DNA of 64,000 nt from Burkholderia sp. S171 (GTDB lineage: Bacteria; Pseudomonadota; Gammaproteobacteria; Burkholderiales; Burkholderiaceae), in NCBI RefSeq assembly GCF_009766085.1, contig NZ_LMUF01000006.1, forward strand, positions 124,001-188,000. Reading direction: 5' to 3'. Below, piece by piece: positions 56,014 to 64,000 of the stretch (the first letter of the stretch is position 1; every line of letters begins with the position of its first letter). The translations under genes were made by a program, and so were the position numbers. The notes under the pieces are model-generated. The model did no database searches. It saw nothing but the letters and a program-made list of their open reading frames with translations, and had not been told where the DNA came from.

Positions 56014-56502
56014 GTCCAGGCCCATTCGGCCGCCGCCCTCCCCCCAGCGGAAATGGACAGCCCATGGATCTTCGACAACAGAAAGCAGGTGGTATTCGCC
56101 ACGTTGCCTCACATGGCGACGGAGGCAACCGCCAAATTGCGAGATTTGCTTCTCACTATGGCGCAGTGAAATCAGGTTAATAAAGGAAGTAATTTCGTTC
56201 GATTGGTGGCGGATTCGCTAACGCTCCACGGCGCTCCCGGCCATCACTACCACTTTCTCGCGGGCGTTCATACTCATCGCGGCTTACAACCGGAAGCCGC
56301 CCTCCTACTAAGCTTTTCAATTCCTCGAATGCCTGGTGAAGAAGTGCGCCCCAAGCGCGCTCGACGCTGGTGAGCGTTGCATCGTCCTTCTCGCACGACC
56401 AGCCAGCGCGTGCGGATCGCCCATCCGTAAAACGGGCCTCCACGACCGCTCAAGATTTGGGCCGATAGTGCCGATAACCAGTTGTGAAGAACTTTACTCC
56501 CC
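56014..56502. other. Scarred stretch after the mcrC fragment
   Basis: On the plus strand 56040-56169 reads as a plausible C-terminal peptide (PWIFDNRKQVVFATLPHMA, then TAKLRDLLLTMAQ, stop), probably the 3' end of a lost gene. A minus-strand frame at 56177-56443 has no recognisable content. The promoter of WYL regulator 2 should be in the last part. Confidence 0.35.
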
Positions 56503-57522
56503 ATGTCCATGCTCGATCGCTCGATCATTAGCGTACTGCCAGATGGCGCCTCAAGTAACGAATACATCAGCACCCCGGAAGTTCATAGAAGGCTGAGTGT
56601 ATTCGAGCCCGAAATGCCCGTCATCAAGACGGTACAACGACGACTCGAGCGCATGTGCGACGAAGGCCTCGTCGAGCAAGACAAGCGGGGTGTTGCGCTG
56701 CACTGGCGAAAGCGTGCCGGTGCAAGCGGCATGGCAGCAAAGGCGGGCTCGATGATGACGCGCGATGAGGCGCTCGCGCTGCAGACGCTCAAGCGCTTTT
56801 CCTCGCGGCAGATCCCCGTACTGGTCGCTGAGCACTTGTCCGCCATGTTCCACGTTGCGCAGCACCGGCTGGAAATCGTTCACAGCGAGGACGACCGGCG
56901 TTACTTGAAATGGGCCGATAAAGTCGCGGTTGAAAGCGGCGCATTCACACTGAAATACCCGGTCGTTGATGGTGCCATCTTCTCCGCGGTGTCACAGGCG
57001 TTGTTCTATGAGCGCAAGCTCGAAATCGTCTACCGGCCGCGCAACAAGATAAACAATGAAGAGGCAAAGGTCATTCTTCCGCTAGGGCTCGTAGAAGTAG
57101 GCGGTCTCGTGTACCTGATAGGCGGCACGGAAGGACGTCCGAATCCGACCATGTATCGTCTGGACCGCCTTTGGCGCGCGGCCATGATGCTCGAATCGTT
57201 TGCCTACCCGAAATCGTTCCAGCTCGCCAATTACGTCAGGCAGCAGCGGCAATTTGACTTCATGGTAGAGGGCGAAATCCTGCTGAAACTGCGCTTCTCG
57301 CATGGCGCAGGCGATCATCTTCTCGAAACTCCTTTCGCCGATGACCAGAAAGACGAGCGTGCGGACGAGCGCCTCGAAGTACAAGGCACCACGCTTCTAA
57401 GCCAGCGACTGCGCTGGTGGCTGCGCTCGTTTGGGCCGACGGTGGAAGTGCTAGAACCGGCAAGCTTGCGCGCGGAACTGGCGAGTGAAGCGCATGTGCT
57501 CGCGGCCATGTACCGCAAATGA
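56503..57522 (+). CDS. WYL-domain transcriptional regulator (copy 2)
   Basis: 339 residues with the same layout as copy 1: winged helix (about 1-70), helical linker, WYL domain (about 165-235; FYERKLEIVYRP, ILPLGLVEVGGLVYLIGG, TMYRLDRL) and WCX end (LRWWLRSFGPTVEVLEPASLR). The two copies match in most of these key segments but differ widely elsewhere, so they are old paralogs, or orthologs from two different cassettes. It is 36 bases upstream of the remains of a NERD-helicase gene, which it probably once controlled. Confidence 0.88.
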   Translation: MSMLDRSIISVLPDGASSNEYISTPEVHRRLSVFEPEMPVIKTVQRRLERMCDEGLVEQDKRGVALHWRKRAGASGMAAKAGSMMTRDEALALQTLKRFSSRQIPVLVAEHLSAMFHVAQHRLEIVHSEDDRRYLKWADKVAVESGAFTLKYPVVDGAIFSAVSQALFYERKLEIVYRPRNKINNEEAKVILPLGLVEVGGLVYLIGGTEGRPNPTMYRLDRLWRAAMMLESFAYPKSFQLANYVRQQRQFDFMVEGEILLKLRFSHGAGDHLLETPFADDQKDERADERLEVQGTTLLSQRLRWWLRSFGPTVEVLEPASLRAELASEAHVLAAMYRK

Positions 57523-57558
57523 GCAGGAAACAGTGCTTCTCCTGATACGATAAAAACA

Positions 57559-58749
57559 ATGGCTCGCATACTGCCTCACGGTTGGAAAGCGTTGCGCCTC
57601 AGCGGAGGCGCGCGGCGCGAAATCGAAACCTTGGTCCAGTTCGAGGCAGGACTTCCCGACGAATACACGGTTGATCATTCAGTTCACTGGACGCGTCGCG
57701 GCAATCGAGCAAAAAGCAGGCGCACTCGAAGAAACAGACGACGGTCTGACGAAAACGTATTCCGGAAATAGCAAGAATGTCGCGATTTAACTGGGCGGGC
57801 CGTCGCCGGGCTTCGTAGTCGACTCGACGGGGCGTTCGGCCCGAACAACTATCGCGTCGAGGAACTGCTTTATTGTCCGGATTACACGGTCCGCTATGCC
57901 GCCATCGCTGGAGTCAATCCTTCGCGCGTCGTGGACGCGTCGCGCCGTGACGTGCTTTCCAGTGTGATCGAGCAGATATTGCCTGCCCTCGAAGAACCGC
58001 TACCCTGCAATAGCCGGATCCATTCATTTTTCGCGGGAAAGCTATCTTTGATGCCCGATGCCGGCGCGATGATCGGCGAAGCATCGAAACTTGTCACACA
58101 GTTGTCGGACGGCCTTACGACGTGGGCGCGTCGCATTGAGGTCAAGCCGTTCCGGCTGCGCGTGATTGGAACAGCAGGCTCCGGAAAGACGCAACTGGCA
58201 ATCGGCGTGCTGCACGACGCCGTAGCGGCGGGGCATCGGGGCTTGTATGTCTGTTACAACCGGCCGCTCGCCGACCACGTGTGCGCGATCGCGCCGCGCG
58301 AAGCGCACGCCATGACGTTCCACCAGTTGTGCGAAGCCGTCGCCAACGAAGCCGGAGGCAGCGCGGTGCAGGCCACGAACCAGGCATTAGTCGATGCGTT
58401 GGCGCTCGGATATCGTCCGGCCGATATTGCGGTGATAACGTTCCAGGGACGGTAAAAGTCGCTTCTTGCTAACCTCGACCAACTCGGTCGCCACCGGCTC
58501 CGCAGTTTCACCGGTAACTACGATGCGGCGGGCATACCGCTCTATCGGGACGGTGACTTTCTGTTAGAAACCGTCGATCGCTTCAAAGGACAATGCGCGC
58601 CTTGTGTGATTCTCACCGAGGTCGACTTTTCAGCGTTTGATGAGGGTTTACTGCGCCGGTTGTTTGTCGGCACGACGCGCGCGACGATGAAACTCATCGA
58701 GGTGATGTCTGAACGAGCAACGCGGATCTTGCTGGAGCGCTGCGCATAG
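57559..58749 (+). pseudogene. Decayed NERD-domain nuclease-helicase gene
   Basis: Pieces in order: MARILPHGWKALRLSGGARR...HWTR (start of the NERD type), then, after a deletion, IEQKAGALEETDDG in another frame, a frameshift near 57783, RVEELLYCPDY, GTAGSGKTQLAI (helicase Walker A, about 58170), then an internal deletion that removes the helicase middle, the stop TAA at 58453-58455 where GAA is expected, and a C-terminal piece RFKGQ...VGTTRATMKLIEV (motifs V-VI) ending at 58749. NERD-helicases are cytoplasmic DNA-acting proteins. At least two frameshifts or deletions and one nonsense change; not functional. Confidence 0.85.
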
Positions 58750-58790
58750 GAAGCCCATCGGATCGCGGCCTCGGTTCGCACAACGACTGC

Positions 58791-59036
58791 TCAAGGGGCG
58801 GGCGTCGAGACATCTGACAGAAGTTCGAGCATGTGTTGCAGGCGTTTCCACTGCGCCTGCATCAGACCCGACGTACGGCTGATCTGAAGCACGCGGGCTC
58901 GCCAATAGCTCTGGCCGAACACGGAGTCGGCGCATTCGGCGCAAAGCACCTGTTCAAGATGTGCGATTGCGGCATCGACGTTCTTGATCGTATACGGACT
59001 GATACTGGCGAGGCTGATTTTCGTTTTCTCTTTCAT
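58791..59036 (-). CDS. Small hypothetical protein
   Basis: 81 codons; 80 to 81 residues with no recognised family. Helical; a Cys pair (CAEC) lies near residue 35. ATG at 59036 has AGAGGG four bases upstream; an ATG at 59078 is in frame but has no ribosome site. It points away from the dynamin operon. Confidence 0.5.
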   Translation of the reverse strand: MKEKTKISLASISPYTIKNVDAAIAHLEQVLCAECADSVFGQSYWRARVLQISRTSGLMQAQWKRLQHMLELLSDVSTPAP

Positions 59037-59510
59037 TGACCCTCTTAGGTTGATCCATGCCGCGATGTCGTGTTTCATCTCGCGCCTGTATATAGATCGC
59101 GCTCCGCACGCTCACATCGGGCATTGCAGGATTACCATTTTGAATGCGGTTCGGGACATATCGCGTCCTAATTGCAAGCCCTCGAACTGCGTGGATCAGG
59201 AGAAAGACAAGTGACAAATCACGATTGAGACATCGACTGTCTTGTGAGAGCGTCATTGCCACGAGGCGCTTCAGTCGGCCACCATTGCGTGCAGCCGACA
59301 CCATGGATAGAAAATATGGATTGAACGGTATGCACATCGCTACGCTCCGTCACGACGAAAGTGTGCAGCTCTATCAGACACGATTTGTCGCGACATACCG
59401 CTACAGTGCCGGTGACGGACGACAGTGGCCGCGAAACATCCTACGTAGATATAAGATAGCGACGTGAGCAGGTTTGCCTATTCCAACCGATCAGCCCTGA
59501 AGGAGCCGAC
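59037..59510. other. Region upstream of the dynamin operon
   Basis: No firm gene. A short plus-strand frame (59303-59467, 54 codons, no ribosome site) is possible but unsupported. The promoter for the four plus-strand genes that follow should lie near 59400-59500. Confidence 0.35.
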
Positions 59511-59645
59511 ATGGTGTCAAATAACTCTCCACTCGAGAGCCTTGCTGCTTTTGCGATTGTTTTCGTTGCGGGCGTATTGTCCACCGCAGTGCTGGGCAAA
59601 TACATCGACAAGGTGCGCCGCGACGCGCGGGCCGCCGTGCGATGA
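59511..59645 (+). CDS. Small single-pass membrane protein (44 aa)
   Basis: 44 residues with ATG at 59511 and a perfect AAGGAG five bases upstream. A short polar start (MVSNNSPLESL) precedes one strong hydrophobic helix (AAFAIVFVAGVLSTAVLG, about residues 12-29), then a basic tail (KYIDKVRRDARAAVR), so positive-inside topology gives an outside N-terminus and a cytosolic basic end. It is 23 bases upstream of the 72-aa zinc-ribbon gene and heads the group with the two dynamin-like GTPases, which also act at membranes. No family is known to me. Confidence 0.6.
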   Translation: MVSNNSPLESLAAFAIVFVAGVLSTAVLGKYIDKVRRDARAAVR

Positions 59646-59668
59646 CCTGAATCAAGATAGGAAACGCA

Positions 59669-59887
59669 ATGCCCATTCGCGCGCCAACGATGAAAGCAAC
59701 ATGCAGGAGGTGCGGCAAGCAACGGTTGTGGCCGCAACGCAGCGATGCACTTATTGTGCCGCGCGAATGCGCCGCTTGCTGCAGCCAAGACGTTTCGATC
59801 ACGGTAGCCAAGCCGTTCGATATATTTGCCGATGCAGTGTGGTGCTTTGGGCGACTTATTGGATCAAAGCGTGAGTATAAAAAGTAG
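59669..59887 (+). CDS. Small zinc-ribbon protein (72 aa)
   Basis: 72 residues. Two Cys pairs (CRRCG at about residues 12-16 and CAACC at about 34-38) form a zinc ribbon, followed by a hydrophobic, Phe/Trp-rich helix (AKPFDIFADAVWCFGRLIG) that could sit at a membrane, and a basic end. ATG at 59669 has TAGGAAA six bases upstream. It lies between the small membrane protein gene and the first dynamin-like gene on the same strand. Confidence 0.6.
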   Translation: MPIRAPTMKATCRRCGKQRLWPQRSDALIVPRECAACCSQDVSITVAKPFDIFADAVWCFGRLIGSKREYKK

Positions 59888-59976
59888 AGACACAGTCAAC
59901 GTTCAGCTTGCCAATGGCGCTTGAATATATCAGCCCAATTCAAGAAACCGCTGGAACTTCCGTTATCTATAGGTCA

Positions 59977-61755
59977 ATGGTAGGTTCTGACGACATGAAG
60001 CCAGAGAACGGGGCTCAATACGATTTCCGGACGCGTTGCACACACATGCTAAAAAATCAAAAGCGATATCTAGACTATTTCGACCAACAAGCTCGAGCGC
60101 TCGAAGGCAGTACAGTGCAATGCCCTCATGCAGGCGAACTGCGGGAAGCCATCGCAAATACGGAACTACTCGTTCCGGTCATTGGCTCGTTTAGCGCGGG
60201 CAAGAGCAGCCTGATCAACACGTTTATCGGCCGCGAGATGCTTCCGGTCGGCATCAAGCCAGAAACCGAACTCGCGACGGAATTGCGCTATGCCGAAGAT
60301 GAGCGCATCGAAGCCGTACTGTTGAGCGGAGGCACACTGCGCTTTGACATTGCCGAAATGTCCTCGCTGAAGGCGCGCGCCAACGAATTCTCCCATTTGC
60401 GTCTGTGGGCCAGATGCGAGGCACTCGCTCGCATTGCACCACTGGTGCTGGTCGACATGCCTGGCTTCGACTCCACGCTCGCAAACCACAACAAGGCTAT
60501 CGCGAACTATATCGACAAGGGCGCACACTATCTCGTGGTCGTCAGCGTCGAGACGGGCGGCGTCACACGGTCGATGCAGCGGCAACTTGCCGATATTCAG
60601 GAGCTTGATCGTGACTTCTCGCTCTTATTGAGCAAGGCAAACGTGCGCGCGGAGTCAGAGGTTGATGAAGTCGCCGCGAAGATTGAGGAGCAGGCGGAGG
60701 ACGCATTCGGCACTCATCGCGCGGTGCGAAAGATCGGTCTGGACGGTGCGGCCAAGCTGCAGTCGGCGCTGGACGCGATAGACCCGGAGCAACTCGTCGA
60801 AAGCCTGTTTCAAGGCGACGTGAAGCGCACTCATCTCGAGATTACGGAGGCCATCAACGTCGCGCTTGCCGGACTCGAGACCAATGCCACGGACAATTTG
60901 CACGCCGTCGAAGAAATGAAGGCGGGTCTTGTAAAGGTCGAACACAAGCGGGAGGATCTGGTCGCGGATATCGAGGCACGCTATTCGTCAAGTGCGGTGC
61001 GAAACTGTGTCGACGCAGTTGGCCACGCGCTCGAAGCGGGGGTGCCGGAACTCGTCGCAGCCGGCATGTCGGGAAATCGCGAAACGCTGTCGCGAGCGGT
61101 CACTGAAATCGTCCGCGGCTCCTTGATTCGCAAGATCAAGGCCCAGATGAGCGAGATCAGCCAGAAGATCGTCGCTGAATTTGCGCTCGAACTCGACGAT
61201 CTCAACGCGCTGATGTCCGTCTATACGGCAGACGCAGACTGGGTCGGCAGGGTCACCACGAATACGACTCAACTGTTTGAACAGGCCAATCGCGGTGTTA
61301 GTCGTCTGAGCGAATATATGGTCAAGAAGAACGGAACGCAGACTATTTATAAGGTCGCGACGACTATTCTGGCGGTCACGACCAATGTTGTGTTTCCATT
61401 GCTCGAATTGGTCATTATCTTCCTGCCTGACTTGTTGCAGCCTTTTTTCGAAGCACGCCGCCGAGAAACGATCGAGGCCAACGTGAGGACCGAGATAATT
61501 CCCGGCATCAAGGCTTCTTTGCGCGAAAAATTGCCGGACATTTTTCGCGAACAGGTTGAACTGCTAGTGAGGCAGGTGAGCGGCCAGTTCGAATCCGCTA
61601 TCGCCGAAAAGAAGGAAGCCCTCGAAAAGCTTGAGCAGGAACGTCGAAACCATCAAGAATCAATCCAGCAACGGGTAGCCGGACTGCGCGATCTGCAGCA
61701 GCGTCTGAACACACTCGCCGACGAACAGCTCTATGGTAGCGAGGTGGTGGCGTGA
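59977..61755 (+). CDS. Dynamin-like GTPase 1 (LeoA/LeoBC-type)
   Basis: 592 residues from the chosen start. G1 P-loop GSFSAGKSSLIN at about residue 68-79, G3 DMPGFDS near 160, a switch-like segment with a Thr-Glu-Leu-Ala-Thr pattern between them, and a G4-like SKANV near 210. A long helical part follows. Around residues 461-492 a hydrophobic hairpin (ILAVTTNVVFPLLELVIIFL) can enter the membrane, as in bacterial dynamins; a C-terminal coiled coil closes the protein. Start uncertain: ATG at 59977 follows AGGTC; ATGs at 59914 and 59995 are alternatives. Its end overlaps the next gene's ATG by four bases. The pair resembles LeoA/LeoBC (Eleos). Confidence 0.85.
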   Translation: MVGSDDMKPENGAQYDFRTRCTHMLKNQKRYLDYFDQQARALEGSTVQCPHAGELREAIANTELLVPVIGSFSAGKSSLINTFIGREMLPVGIKPETELATELRYAEDERIEAVLLSGGTLRFDIAEMSSLKARANEFSHLRLWARCEALARIAPLVLVDMPGFDSTLANHNKAIANYIDKGAHYLVVVSVETGGVTRSMQRQLADIQELDRDFSLLLSKANVRAESEVDEVAAKIEEQAEDAFGTHRAVRKIGLDGAAKLQSALDAIDPEQLVESLFQGDVKRTHLEITEAINVALAGLETNATDNLHAVEEMKAGLVKVEHKREDLVADIEARYSSSAVRNCVDAVGHALEAGVPELVAAGMSGNRETLSRAVTEIVRGSLIRKIKAQMSEISQKIVAEFALELDDLNALMSVYTADADWVGRVTTNTTQLFEQANRGVSRLSEYMVKKNGTQTIYKVATTILAVTTNVVFPLLELVIIFLPDLLQPFFEARRRETIEANVRTEIIPGIKASLREKLPDIFREQVELLVRQVSGQFESAIAEKKEALEKLEQERRNHQESIQQRVAGLRDLQQRLNTLADEQLYGSEVVA

Positions 61756-63998
61756 CGGCGGGATACGTTCTTGGACTGCGTGCTCGTCTTGATACGCTCG
61801 TCAGAAAGAATCACGACCTGCTCGGTGACGAACACGAAAGCCTTGTACGCAAGCATGGTGTCGATCGTGTGGAAGATCTCGCCAGTGCGTTCACCAAGAT
61901 CGACGACGACGAACGGTTGCTGCAGGTCGGTGTCGTCGGACGGGTCAAGGCCGGTAAGTCGTCGCTGATCAACGCGTTGCTCTTCGGCGGCGAAACGGTG
62001 TTGCCGAAGGCTGCGACGCCGATGACAGCGGCGCTGACCCGGCTATCGTGGGGTGAATCGCTCTCGGGGGAAGTGGAGTTTTACTCGTCGGCCGACATTG
62101 ACAACATTCGCGCAAATGCCGAGCTTTACGCGGGAATGCATGAAACCCTGACAAGCGAACAGTTCAAAACCTTGCGAAAGAGGCGGGACGCTGATCTCGC
62201 GTCCACGGAAAGCGACGAGGCATTGATGCAGCGAGCGAGCCGCTTCGCCGAGCGGCAATTGAGCGAGCGCCCGACGTTGAGCGCGGCGAACGATCAGTTC
62301 GCGCGCATTAGCCGCGCAGGCATGAGCCTGCGAGGACTCGGCGCAACGCAAACACTTCAGGCGCGCGATCTGACGGATCTACGGAATCAGTTGCAAGACT
62401 ACGTGAGTGCCGACGGACGCTTCATGCCCTTCACGAAGAGCGTACACATCCGGTTGCCGCTCGAGAACCTGCGCGACATCGCGATCGTCGATACTCCAGG
62501 CCTGAACGACCCCGTCGCCTCTCGCGAGGAGCGCACCTGCGAACTGCTGAAGTATTGCGACGTCATTTTCATAGTAAGTCCGGCGGGACAATTCCTTAAC
62601 GCGGAGGATCTCGACCTGATGGGCCGGGTCACGCATAAAGAAGGCGTGCGGGAGTTGTACTTGCTCGCGAGTCAGGTCGATACGCAGCTCTTCGGCAGCA
62701 ACTACGCAGGCGGGCGACTCGACGCTGCGCTCAAGACCATCTCCGACGAGCTTGGTACGCAGATGCGGGAAACGCTCCGTGCGTTCCGCGACGCTCACCC
62801 CGAGGTTGGGACCACCTTCGACAAGCTGATCGCAAGCGGCGCGGCGAAGCTGCTGCACTCGTCCGGGCTCTCGCACAGCTTGAGCACTCGATTCGAGCGC
62901 CGTGACGATTGGGACGACGGCGCGGCCAAGGTGTGGGAAAACCTCTCGGCGTACTTCCCGGATTACTTCCCCGCGGGCAACGTGCCGATTGCGACTTCGA
63001 ACCTGGACAAGCTCTCCAACATCGGCGCTCTGCATGCGGTCATCGCAGACGTGCGCGGTCAGAAGGAGGTCATCAAGGCTGAGCGTCGCGACGCGTTAGC
63101 GGCGGCCAAGGGCGAGGCGCTCGCACACTATCGCAACGATCTGCTGAACTATATCAAGGAGCGCAACCGCCGGATCGGCGACGGTGATATCGGCAAGCTC
63201 AATGAGCAGTGTACGAAACTGGAAAAGCGCAGAGTCAGGTTGACCGATGTGCTGGTGGTCGCGTTTCGCGTGGAACTGCACGGGTTCACATCCGAACTGG
63301 ACCGACAGCTATCCGGAAAGATCAGAGAAACGTTCAATGCACTGAAGAGGACGCTCGAAGACGAGCAAGGCACCTACAACGGTTCGTATCGCACCGAGAA
63401 CGACGGCGCCATCAGCTATCTGGCACGCAAACTCAGCTTGGGCGGGTACACGAACCAGACATATAGCGAAACAACGGTGATGACGCCGAACGTCAGTAAC
63501 GGTCTTATTGCGATTTCGGACAGGATTCAGGCGTCGGTTGACCGGATCGTCAAGGAGCATCTGTTTCAGTGGGAAGAAGCCCTACGCAAAACCCTCTTTC
63601 GCGTATTGCGTGAAAACGTACCCGAAGAGGAAATCGACGGCTACCTCGAACGCCGGACGATCCACGACCTGGTGGACAACCTCAAGCGCCCCTCGCTCCA
63701 ACCGAACCTCGAGCTTCCTGCGAACCTTACGGCGCAGGGAAAGCTGCAGGGTAGCGCCGCGGACGACTATATCAATGCTGCGAAGAACTACATCGGTGAT
63801 CTCGAGCGGCGCTTCGAGAGCGGCATCAAGCGATACATCGACCAGACCGACGAACTTAAACACACCGACGTCGCGGGCCTCTTTCTCTCCGGCTATAGCA
63901 AGCAGGTAGAAGCGCTGGAAAACGAAATTCGCAATAAGAAGCTCGTCACTGAACGTCTTGCGCAACTGGCCATCGATCTTGACAAGGTGACGCAATGA
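61752..63998 (+). CDS. Dynamin-like GTPase 2 (LeoA/LeoBC-type)
   Basis: 748 residues. G1 GRVKAGKSSLINALL at about residues 61-75, G3 DTPGLND near 246, G4-like ASQVDTQ near 305, then a long helical stalk (about 420-745) without a clear membrane segment. It is coupled to GTPase 1 through an ATGA overlap, as expected when the two proteins form a hetero-oligomer on membranes. Paired dynamin-like proteins of this kind occur in defence islands and in the E. coli leoABC locus. The gene ends with TGA two bases before the window edge, so further operon members may follow outside. Confidence 0.87.
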   Translation: MTAGYVLGLRARLDTLVRKNHDLLGDEHESLVRKHGVDRVEDLASAFTKIDDDERLLQVGVVGRVKAGKSSLINALLFGGETVLPKAATPMTAALTRLSWGESLSGEVEFYSSADIDNIRANAELYAGMHETLTSEQFKTLRKRRDADLASTESDEALMQRASRFAERQLSERPTLSAANDQFARISRAGMSLRGLGATQTLQARDLTDLRNQLQDYVSADGRFMPFTKSVHIRLPLENLRDIAIVDTPGLNDPVASREERTCELLKYCDVIFIVSPAGQFLNAEDLDLMGRVTHKEGVRELYLLASQVDTQLFGSNYAGGRLDAALKTISDELGTQMRETLRAFRDAHPEVGTTFDKLIASGAAKLLHSSGLSHSLSTRFERRDDWDDGAAKVWENLSAYFPDYFPAGNVPIATSNLDKLSNIGALHAVIADVRGQKEVIKAERRDALAAAKGEALAHYRNDLLNYIKERNRRIGDGDIGKLNEQCTKLEKRRVRLTDVLVVAFRVELHGFTSELDRQLSGKIRETFNALKRTLEDEQGTYNGSYRTENDGAISYLARKLSLGGYTNQTYSETTVMTPNVSNGLIAISDRIQASVDRIVKEHLFQWEEALRKTLFRVLRENVPEEEIDGYLERRTIHDLVDNLKRPSLQPNLELPANLTAQGKLQGSAADDYINAAKNYIGDLERRFESGIKRYIDQTDELKHTDVAGLFLSGYSKQVEALENEIRNKKLVTERLAQLAIDLDKVTQ

Positions 63999-64000
63999 AA

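Noticed and set aside
55720..56169. Plus-strand 149-codon open frame
   Set aside because: Most of it is the antisense of the duplicated mcrC piece; only its last 40 codons look protein-like, so it is not a gene as a whole.
14495..64000. Search for a phage-type integrase or conjugation genes
   Set aside because: No Tyr- or Ser-recombinase motif and no transfer genes were seen; only an IS5-type scar.

Overview
The window looks like a chromosome of the Burkholderia/Paraburkholderia/Caballeronia group. This rests on GC-rich coding sequence, on the order htpX - lysE-type exporter - fmt - def // dprA - thioredoxin - topB, which I know from that group, and on an Mtase-free, ordinary core gene style up to a tRNA-Lys gene. 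No database search was possible; family names come from motifs and recalled family features.

Layout. Positions 1-14446 are core genome: the first codons of htpX, a LysE/RhtB exporter, fmt and def on the minus strand; dprA, a thioredoxin-like gene and topB on the plus strand, closed by a strong terminator; a LysR regulator, pckG, a 2-hydroxyacid dehydrogenase, a small operon (thioesterase, patatin, OsmC) and tRNA-Lys(CTT).

From the 3' end of the tRNA to the right edge (about 49.5 kb) the window is a dense accessory region, best read as a defence island sitting beside a tRNA gene. In order it holds: a minus-strand trio with a TIGR04255-like protein; an unrecognised 276-aa gene; a zinc-ribbon plus deoxyribosyltransferase-like protein; a GIY-YIG protein and a DUF262 (GmrSD-type) remnant; a single-chain type IIG-like restriction-modification protein; a MESH1-like HD hydrolase; an IS5-type transposase remnant; a three-gene operon (unknown - HKD/PLD nuclease - large SNF2-type helicase); an unknown 526-aa gene with mcrB and mcrC; three sirtuin copies, of which one is intact and heads a three-gene operon; a WYL regulator with an AddB-like/AddA-like helicase-nuclease pair; a 200-bp duplicated piece of mcrC; a second WYL regulator in front of a wrecked NERD-helicase; and finally two small genes leading into a tandem pair of dynamin-like GTPases (LeoA/LeoBC or Eleos-like).

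How it works together. Nearly all intact island genes fit systems that sense or cut foreign DNA, deplete nucleotides or act on membranes. Between them lie decayed genes and junctions (frameshifted sirtuin, truncated DUF262, broken NERD-helicase, transposase scar, mcrC fragment), which shows repeated gain, duplication and loss of cassettes. The best candidates for poorly described systems are the PLD/SNF2 operon (28183-35955), the sirtuin operon (43246-46597), the WYL/AddAB-like cassette (48098-55733), the TIGR04255 trio (15040-16935), and the dynamin pair with its two small upstream genes (59511-63998). No integrase, CRISPR array or rRNA was seen; the far end of the island is outside the window.
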